Below, in pieces: positions 12,901-21,900 of a stretch of DNA of 27,372 nucleotides (its first letter is position 1; every line of letters begins with the position of its first letter). Where the stretch lies: positions 1 to 27,372 of the forward strand of contig JAYMTA010000525.1 of assembly GCA_036897625.1 (NCBI GenBank). Direction: 5' to 3'. The position numbers and the translations under genes are program-made. The DNA is from Pelargonium cotyledonis. Taxonomy: Eukaryota > Streptophyta > Magnoliopsida > Geraniales > Geraniaceae. The notes under the pieces are model-generated. The model was not told the DNA's origin and searched no databases. It was given only the letters and a program-made list of their open reading frames with translations.

Positions 12901-15900
12901 GGACCATCATAGAATTTCGATTATATTTGGTTATGACTTATGATCATGCGATTTTACATGTAACTATTCATTGTATTTTTCTGCTAGTCTTCTAAGGGAC
13001 AGATTGAGTTTCATAATTTGTTGATTATTGATTTGTGGATCTTGCAGGTCTTGCAAGGGCTGGAGTCAGCATTGAGTTGTGTTGATGACATGGATGAATG
13101 GTTAGGCATCTTCAATGTTAAACTTAGACACATGAGAGAGGACATTGAGTCGGTAGGGAACAGTGCAACTTGCTATTGTGACTAAATTAAATATCTTTTG
13201 CGTGGATATTCTGTTGATTCAGTATTTCGATCTTTTGTTCCACTATTGTTGACTTAAATTTCCATCTCTTTCTAATGGTTTGTTTTGAGAGTGGTTCTTT
13301 AAATTTCCTAGTTGAAAAATGACTCTCTTTGTAGTAAATGTGATTTAGGTTTCCTAATTTTGTGTAGTTAGAATGATTTTGGATTTTTATGTTTTGTTTG
13401 CTTTTTACTTATGCCTGATGGCCTTCTCTGCCATTAGCTGGTAACAAGTTTACTGTGATTTCCAGATAGAAACCCGCAACAACAGGTTGGAGACACAGTC
13501 TGTAAATAATAAAGCACTCATTGAGGAACTCGACAAGCTTCTTGAACGACTGCGTGTCCCTTCTGAGGTACATTGTCCATCATTATAGTATCATGCATCA
13601 GATGTTTACAAGCTATGTCAACTTAACCCTAATTTTCTTTATCCCTTGCGACTTTATTTGAATTGTAGTATGCAGCCTGTCTAACTGGAGGTTCATTTGA
13701 TGAAGCATGCATGCTTCAAAATATTGAAGCATGTGAATGGTTAGCTGGTGCTTTGCATGGTCTTGAAGTACCTAATATTGATCCTTCGTATGCAAACATG
13801 CGAGCTGTATGAACTCTGTTCCTCTCTCTTATTTGTCACTTTCATTATTATTTGCTTGAGCAGGTTGTTCTTAGTTAATAAAAAAGTTAAAATTTGTAGT
13901 TATCTTAGACTGTTAACATTTATAAGATAGTGACAGTGCATCCTTGCACCGATCTCTCTAGTTTGTACTGTTGACTGTGCTTATTGATGGACTACTATTG
14001 CTATGAGATTCATATTTACAGGGATTTTGTTATTTCAAAAAAATAAATTTGAGATGTCTGTTTAATTTTTTTTATATGTTTAGTGAAGTGAAACTAAAAC
14101 CTTGAATTTGAAGTTTGGAGTAGTAACATTCAGACCTATTGAGTTTGTCTCTTACTTGCATCACTTTATTAACCGTCCTCTGTCTAAGTTGTCTGGCTTC
14201 CTCATAATTGTCTGGGATGAACCTTACAGCTGTACCAAATGCTGATATTTACAGAAGTAATATTGTTCTATTCTTGCGTGGAAAATGGTACAAAAGGTTT
14301 AATTATGTATAAACCTTGTGCCATGGTTTTTTTTGGGAGAGTGTTTTTTTTTTTTTTTCTTTCAGTCCAGTTATCGGAACCCTCATGATTGTCTGGTGCC
14401 ATAATAAAAAGTTGGCATGTTATTTAGACACAATATTTAGGTGCCTGTAGGTAGTATTTCTCTACAAGGTTAATAAGGTAATGCCCCAAATTTGAATTCT
14501 CTGTTTTTGTAGTATTATTGCAAGTTGGATTGTGTTGTGTTTTCAAGTAGCTCTAAAACCTCAGAAGTTACTTTAAAAAAAAAAACAAAAAAGTTAACTG
14601 CATCCTTTGATGCATTTCTTCCGTATCTTAAACTGGTGCTGAATTAAAACCACTATCTGTTGTGTCAAAAAAAAAAAAAAACCCACAATCTGTCATTCTT
14701 ATGCCCATATTCTCTAAACTAGTTTTAGAGAAAATGTTTGATATTTGAAAGTTACCTACCTCCTGAACAGACTCATAAATGTTTATGGTTCTCGTTACCT
14801 TACCTCTTTTTTGGTAGAGACTCCATGTTAAAACTCATTATACTATCAACTCAATTATCATTGCGGCTAGCTGCCCTGTGATCCTGAATGCGCAACAATG
14901 GTATTACTTGTTCTTGTTCTGATTGTCTCTAGTAGTGTATTCTCCTTATGGATGGAGCCATGAAGGGGGTCTGAAAGTGAACACAAAGTTGATTGTTAAT
15001 GTGAAATGTAACAGTGCTCCTTTAAGGCTTTTGTTGGGTAAGATTATGTTAAAGCATGATGCGGATGAAAATATTTTCATGAAGCTAGATGATAAATATT
15101 CTTAGTTTATTTAAGTATTGAGATCGTAATTATAAAAGAAGTGGATGTAACTCTGCAGGTTAAACAGAAACGGGCTGAGCTTGAAAAGCTCAAGTCTACA
15201 TTTGTCAGGAGGGCTTCTGAGTTCTTGAGAAATTACTTTGCTAGTTTGGTAGATTTCATGATAAGTGACAAGAGTTACTTCTCTCAGGTATTTCCTGAGC
15301 TTCTTTCGTTTCTATTCTAGGTAATAAACATAGATTTTGTGACTGAGAACTAACTATTTCTTGTTTCTTTGAGTTAAACAGCGGGGACAGTTGAAGAGGC
15401 CTGATCACGCCGACTTACGGTATAAATGCAGAACATATGCTCGCCTTTTACAACATTTAAAGGTTTAATTACTAGCTCGTAGCTCTATTTATTAAATGTT
15501 AATTTGTTGGAGGGCGTATTCATTTTTCTTTTCTAAAATTTTACCCTTGCCTTAACAGAGTCTTGATAAGAATTGCTTGGGTGCATTGAGGAAGGCCTAT
15601 TGCAGTTCCCTTAACTTGCTTCTTCGCCGGGAGGTGAGGGAACAAAAATACCTTTCAATTATGTTGAAGTTATTTCTTGGATAGAATATATGATTGTGTT
15701 AATTTTTTAACTAAGCTACAACATTGACTTGAGTTTCTACTACGAAAAGGTCAACCTTGCTAGTATAGTTTGACTTCCATCGTTATATGCTGCTTATGAA
15801 GTCGAGATAGAATTATTCATCAATTCACAATGGGTAGAAGCCCAATTTATAATACAAATAGAATAAATCAATGTCATAGTGATTTCTATCAATCCCTAAT

Positions 15901-18900
15901 TATCCGCAAATCAAATATACTAATCTAATATATCAGATTTCTAACACTCCCACAAGTTGGAGCGTAAATATTATATGCAACCAACTTGTTACAAATATAC
16001 TCGATTTGAGGGAAGACAAAAATGACAAATAAGGATCTAATTTCCATAACTTAGAAACAGATGGAATATTGAGAGGATGATGCAAATACTCTGGAGAGAT
16101 GGTACTCTCAGCAACTGGAGGCCGAATTCACCAAGATAATAGTGGCCTTGTGACTCACGTCCTTCGCCAATCACCCATCCCGTACCCAGATCTTGCAAAA
16201 AGACATGTTGGTGTGAATGTTAAGGAACAAGAAAGGGTTTTTGTTATTTGACTAACAAATAACAAGTTAAAAGGACTTTTCATCACATATAAAACAGAAT
16301 CTAAAGTTGAAGAAGGATAGGGTATGACTTGTCCTATACCCATGAATATTTGTTTTAGTACCATCCCCAACAGTAATATTTGGCAAAACATTAGAATATG
16401 TTAGAGATGACAAATAAACATTGTTAATACACAAATAATTTGTAGCTCCAGAACCAATGATCCTTGGTGAGGGAGAGCGACCTTGGATAGCAAAAGCAGG
16501 GCTACTAGAGGAGACTTGTGTAGCTTACTGGAACTTCAGAGAAACATCATACTCGGTTGGTGTCATAGTGACCGATTGAGTTGATGATGTGGGCTTGGTA
16601 GTGGTGGGACCAAATGCATGTGCGGATGTGCCGTTGTGCGAGGCGTGAGCGGAGCTGCAGGCGCCCATGTTTCTTCCAAAAAAATTCCTCATGGCCAAAT
16701 CATTTGCAAAAGGTGCACTGTGCCACTGTGGGTGATTACCAGTATGCCCTTTTCCTTCCCCAATGTCAAATACGGACAACGGTGTTGCAAGATTTTCTGA
16801 TATAGGAGGTGTCTGATCACATGTGGATGGCGATGGTGCAAGTTTTGCTGATGTAAGAGTTGTCTGAATACCATTCATATTAAGTAAACGCTTGAAAGTG
16901 TCTTTCAAGGTAGGGCTTGTAAAATCGGTCAATATCTGATGTCAAGCTGGTTCAAACTCTGATTTGAACCAGAAAGTGCAGTAACCATATAGAATTTTTC
17001 CCGCTGGGTAGTGTGATCTGCAACGTGGAAGCAAATGACATAAGGCCTTCAAATTCTTGCTAAGTTACGAGTAACTTAGCAAGCAATAAGTGAGCTTATA
17101 TTTTGCCCGCAATTTGCTCGCTATTAGCAAGCAAATTGGCAAGAAAACGTTTTTGCTTGCAAATTGCTTGCTAATAGTGAGCAAAATCACTCCCTATTTT
17201 GCTCGTTACATTGATTGCTAGTTGCGAGCAAACAAGTTTGCTTGCTATTTGCTCGCTAAAGTAAAAACTACCACATTTTGTATATATTTTTCTATAAATA
17301 AATATATAAAAAAGAAAACTAAAAAGAAAGCCAATATATAAACACCTACATCCACCCAACATTATCCAAATCGAATCTTAAATCCGCCTTGGACTCACTC
17401 ATCTGACCGATCTCCAAATTCAACCTAATGCTTTGATGGATATATGTGTTTAAGGAGTGGTAATTTATGATGAAGAAACGAGTAAGAGATCTAACAGATG
17501 TTTCTTTTTAGCTATTTGGTTATATAGAAATCATACATATAAAAGAAACCTGGCAAATACACACTTGAAGACCACTTACAACTGTATATAACCTCCATTG
17601 GTCCCTCTCACTTCAAATTTGTGATGCTAGTCACAACAGTATATAACCTCTGAATGTCGGTGTAACACTTTAAAGCTTCTTGCCAAACATCATAACATGT
17701 CTCGAAAGGACTGCCACAATAGCTTGCACAATTGGGCACCAGTTTTCTCCCATTTAGATTGATCTGCTTCAGTTACATCCTTAACAGTTTTGGTAAGGTG
17801 GTTCATTTGTCCCTGCCATTTGAACCACATTTTAACAGAGGCCGCCCATGATAAATAGTTAGCGAACCCTATCAATTTTTCTGTAGTGATAGAGTGGGCG
17901 CCAAGGACAAAGAACTGAGATGACCCAACCCTAGAGTTAGCAAAATTAACTTTAGACATTTTGAACTTAACAGCCAATCAATATTTGAAATCCAAATCGA
18001 TTGAGAGAGCAAAATAAAATGAACAAGTATATAAAAATATATAGATATATACTAGGGAGCAGTTGGAATCAGTTGGAGGCTGGAAACGACTGCAATAGGT
18101 TCCCATGAGCAGATATGAGAGGGAGAAAAACTCCGGCGACTTTTTGGGTGACCGGCTTGTGGCGGGGGGGGGGGGGAAACCGGGCGGGGGAATACCCCAA
18201 GTAGGTGCCATTCGGAAACTGATGGGGAGGCAGGAAATAGGCCGCTCGATCGTCCTGTTTCTGTGGTGGGTCAACAGCTATTGCCAGAAATGAGATCTGG
18301 TCCCAAAAACTGTGGAGATTCGATTTTCTGGCAAGCAGAGCGTGGTGGCGGGTCTGCGGAGGAACGAAAATGGTGTTACCGGGGTTTTGAACGTCTGCGC
18401 GGGATAAGTCTGCTGATATGATCAGACTTATTATCGGGCGCTAAAAAGTTTCTGTCAGAGTTGATATACAACATAACAAATTCCCTTTTCGTGGAGGCTC
18501 TGATACCAAGTGAAATTGAGAGAATTTTTGTGTAATCTACATAGGGCAATGCCCAATTTTTAATACATCAGTTCGAACACAAATTTTCAATTTCTATCTC
18601 CTAAACTAATGCGAGTTCTAACAGAATCTACCCTAAGGAAATGGGGTACAAGCATATATGTTATATCACAAGGATAACTACACATAATTACTGTCTAAGG
18701 CATCTTGGTTATTGTCTTGTGAATCTACAGGCTCGTGAATTTGCAAATGAACTTCGTGCTAGTACAAAGGCATCAAGAAACCCTACTGTTTGGCTTGAAG
18801 CTTCTGCTGGTTCCAATCAAAATGCAAATACTGCAGACACTTCGGGAGTTTCCGATGCTTATGCCAAAATGCTGACAATTTTTATCCCGCTTCTTGTAGA

Positions 18901-21900
18901 TGAGGTTATAAATTTATAATCCACGTTATGTACATGTACTCTGAAGTCTAAATGATGTCTATATTACATTTGAAAAATATACTTTCTTGTTGTGAACTGC
19001 AGAGTTCATTTTTTGCACACTTCATGTGCTTTGAAGTTCCTGCACTTGCTCCTGGAGGTGCTGCTAATGGCCACAAGAATGGCAGTGATTCCAACGGAAA
19101 TGATGAAGATGACGATTTGGGCATTATGGATATCGATGATAATTATAGCAAAGCTGGTACCTTTTATTTTCATATTGTTTCCTGTTTGTCTGTTTAATGT
19201 TGTATAATGATATATCTCTCCTGGCTGTTGTATAACGATATCTCTCTCCTGGATTCACCTATATCATTTTTTAGGTAAAAGTTCTGCAGATCTTGCGGCA
19301 TTAAATCAGTCTCTTCAGGATTTGCTGGATGGAATCCAAGTAAGATCTTAAATATGTCTATTTTGATTCACACACTTGCATGAAACCTAGAATTTGCAAA
19401 TACTCTTTGCTTTGAACCTCCTTATGGATTTATTATGTTTATATGGTTCTGTTATGGTTTAACCCTCAAGATCATTAACTATATTGATCACCTAATGCTG
19501 CAAAGCTTAGCATTTGCTATAGTTTCACATCATGTGTTTCACTGCTAGTTAACAAGTCATATCCTCTCCTCATTGCCAATTGGTTTTGAGATGAATGTCC
19601 TAATACAGTAACAAGCAGGTTTAGCTTCAGGGCAAACGCCAGTTGTGCTGTTAACCTTATTTGAGTTAGTCCATGTATAACAGCTTATTGTCTATAGAGC
19701 TTTCTAGCCACATGAAGAGGAGTGTGAGAGTAGTCCCACATGAAGTATTTTTTAGTCTCTCTACTGTTGAGAAACAAAGATTTAAGAAGATTTTCTGATT
19801 TTTATTCACTGAATTACAACTCTTATGTGTAATGATCGAATACAAAATGGTTTACCTCATTATCAAGTATTAACCATGCCTAGCTTATGAACAACTATGT
19901 CGAAACATCCAAGCAACCATGCCCATTGAATTTGACTTTTTATTTCATCAAACTCTTGAAAAATGGAGTATAACTCAGAACATTGTGTGATTTTCAGGAG
20001 GACTTCTATGCTGTGGTGGATTGGGCATATAAGATTGATCCCTTACGCTGCATATCAATGCATGGGATCACAGAGCGTTATCTTTCTGGGCAGAAAGCTG
20101 ATGCAGCTGGATTTGTGCGTCTTCTGCTTGGTGACCTGGAATCAAGAGTATCTATGCAGTTTGGTCGTGTAAGTTCTTTCAAAACATAATTTATGTTGCC
20201 TTGTTTATACTGTAAACTTCTGCCTGAAGCATTTTTTTTCCTTTTCAGTTTGTTGATGAAGCTTGCCACCAAATTGAAAGAAATGAACGTAATGTTCGTC
20301 AAATGGGTGTCTTACCATACATCCCTAGGTAAAGTTTATTTAGTTTTAGGTGATTGTAAATTTTAGGCATTGCAAATTTAGTTAAAGTGTACAAATTTTG
20401 GAAGGGATTGTTTTTAGCCAATGGTAGGAAAGTATATTCTTTTCTTCTTTTTTATCAGCAAAGGTAACCATGTATTGATTAAAGATCCCAAGAAGCGAAC
20501 AAGGTACATACACCATAGAAAACAAGAAAACATAACATGAATAATGCTAACAAATGTGAATAACAAAACATGGGTAGAGCTATTTGTGGATTGTTCAACC
20601 AGCTGCTAAAATTCCACTATGAGGGGTTCATTGCTCCTTTGAATTTTGCCAGCGAGTTTGACGCAAGTTCGCTCACCCCATCGAAAACTAGGTGGTTTCC
20701 ATCTCTGTCTCCTGCAGAAACATGAGGTTTGGTCTGTGTGTTCGAGTGAGTTGGCCAACGGCTTTCTTTTTATGTGAGGATGAACTGCCCCTAATTCATC
20801 TCCTTGAGTTCATTGAGGAGTGCGGCCTCGGCACCCCAAACCACAATACCTAGTGATTTGCATGTATCCCATGTCTGCAGAGTCTGCTAGGAAAGTATGT
20901 TCTCTTGATTAGTAATTAGGTCATTAATAAGTGCAAGAGCATAACTTAGCAACAGAACTGGGTGCAGAATTAGTACAATTTGACATGTAGAAGTATACTT
21001 TGCTTTATATAAGAAAAATCTCATGAACTTGAGTATTCAAATTATCTTTGACGAGTTCATTTCAATGGTATATATATATACTCTGTATCTAATCATACTT
21101 TGTATCATTGCTTCTGCAAAGGTTTGCAACTCTTGCTACGCGTATGGAGCAGTACATTCAGGGACAGTCTAGAGATTTAGTTGATCAGGCATACACAAAG
21201 TTTGTAAGTGAGACTTTTTGGGCATGTTTTCTTGTTACTGTTTTAATGAGATGAATAGATGTACCTTGAACCTTTTATGAAAAGAATTTCTATGAGTACA
21301 ACCTTTTTATTGTATTTGGTTGCTAAGATAGTAGAGTTAGGAGGTCCTGAATTTAATTAGTATGGCCCATGTGCTAGAACTTCCTTGTTGGGGGACTGGA
21401 GCCCACACATGAAGTGAGTGGTGAGGAAAATAATAGATTAGTAATTAGTAAATGATATGCCATACTCATCCTGCTTAAGCTAGTAATCTATTGCTGATAT
21501 TCTTTGACAGGTGAGTATAATGTTTGCGACTCTAGAGAGGATTTCTCAAACAGACCCACGATATTCTGATATTTTCCTTCTAGAGAACTATGCAGCATTT
21601 CAGAACAGGTACTGCCTTTTTTATTCTTGTTGCAGTTATCCACGGCTGTGAGTTCAATCCTCGTACTTATTTCTTATGCTCAGTAATGTTGTTTCTTATT
21701 ATGTTCCATGGTACTGGTTGATTGATTGCAGTTTGTATGACCTAGCCAATGTTGTGCCCACTTTAGCAAAATTCTATCACCAGGCTAGTGAAGCATATGA
21801 ACAAGCTTGCACACGTCATATCAGTTTGATTATATACTCTGTAAGTATTATACTTTTATTGCAAAGTTTTCCTTCTCCAAAGTGAGTTTAAAACATCTAT

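Larger units (their letters stand above)
15797..18623 (-). mobile_element. Pol-deleted Copia-like retrotransposon, antisense to SEC3
   Basis: Terminal repeats 15797-15946 and 18511-18623 share a tgaa start, the phrase gcccaattt(a/t)taataca, and a ttctaaca end. On the - strand a perfect tRNA-Met-type primer-binding site TGGTATCAGAGCC sits at 18496-18508, two bases inside the 5' LTR, and a purine run (about 15947-15960) precedes the 3' LTR. Between them lie gag sequence, a damaged zinc knuckle and a pre-integrase fragment, after which integrase, RT and RNase H are absent. At 2.8 kb it is a deletion derivative that could only have moved in trans. I see no convincing 5-bp target duplication. Confidence 0.88.
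15634..18730 (+). other. SEC3 intron 13 (3,097 bp), retrotransposon-bearing
   Basis: The donor is gtgagg after CGCCGGGAG and the acceptor is atctacag before GCTCGTGAATTT. The join restores the plant SEC3 text [12 protein letters not shown] without a phase change. Nearly all of it is one antisense Copia-like element (15797-18623). Confidence 0.93.

Noticed and set aside
18164-18176. Run of 13 G residues as a structural or regulatory signal
   Set aside because: It lies in the decayed leader of the intron 13 retroelement; homopolymer growth or sequencing slippage is a simpler explanation.
15797-18623. Target-site duplications for the two Copia elements
   Set aside because: The five bases outside each LTR pair do not match (gctta/gaatc here; gctat/gttac for 4660-9439), so none is claimed.
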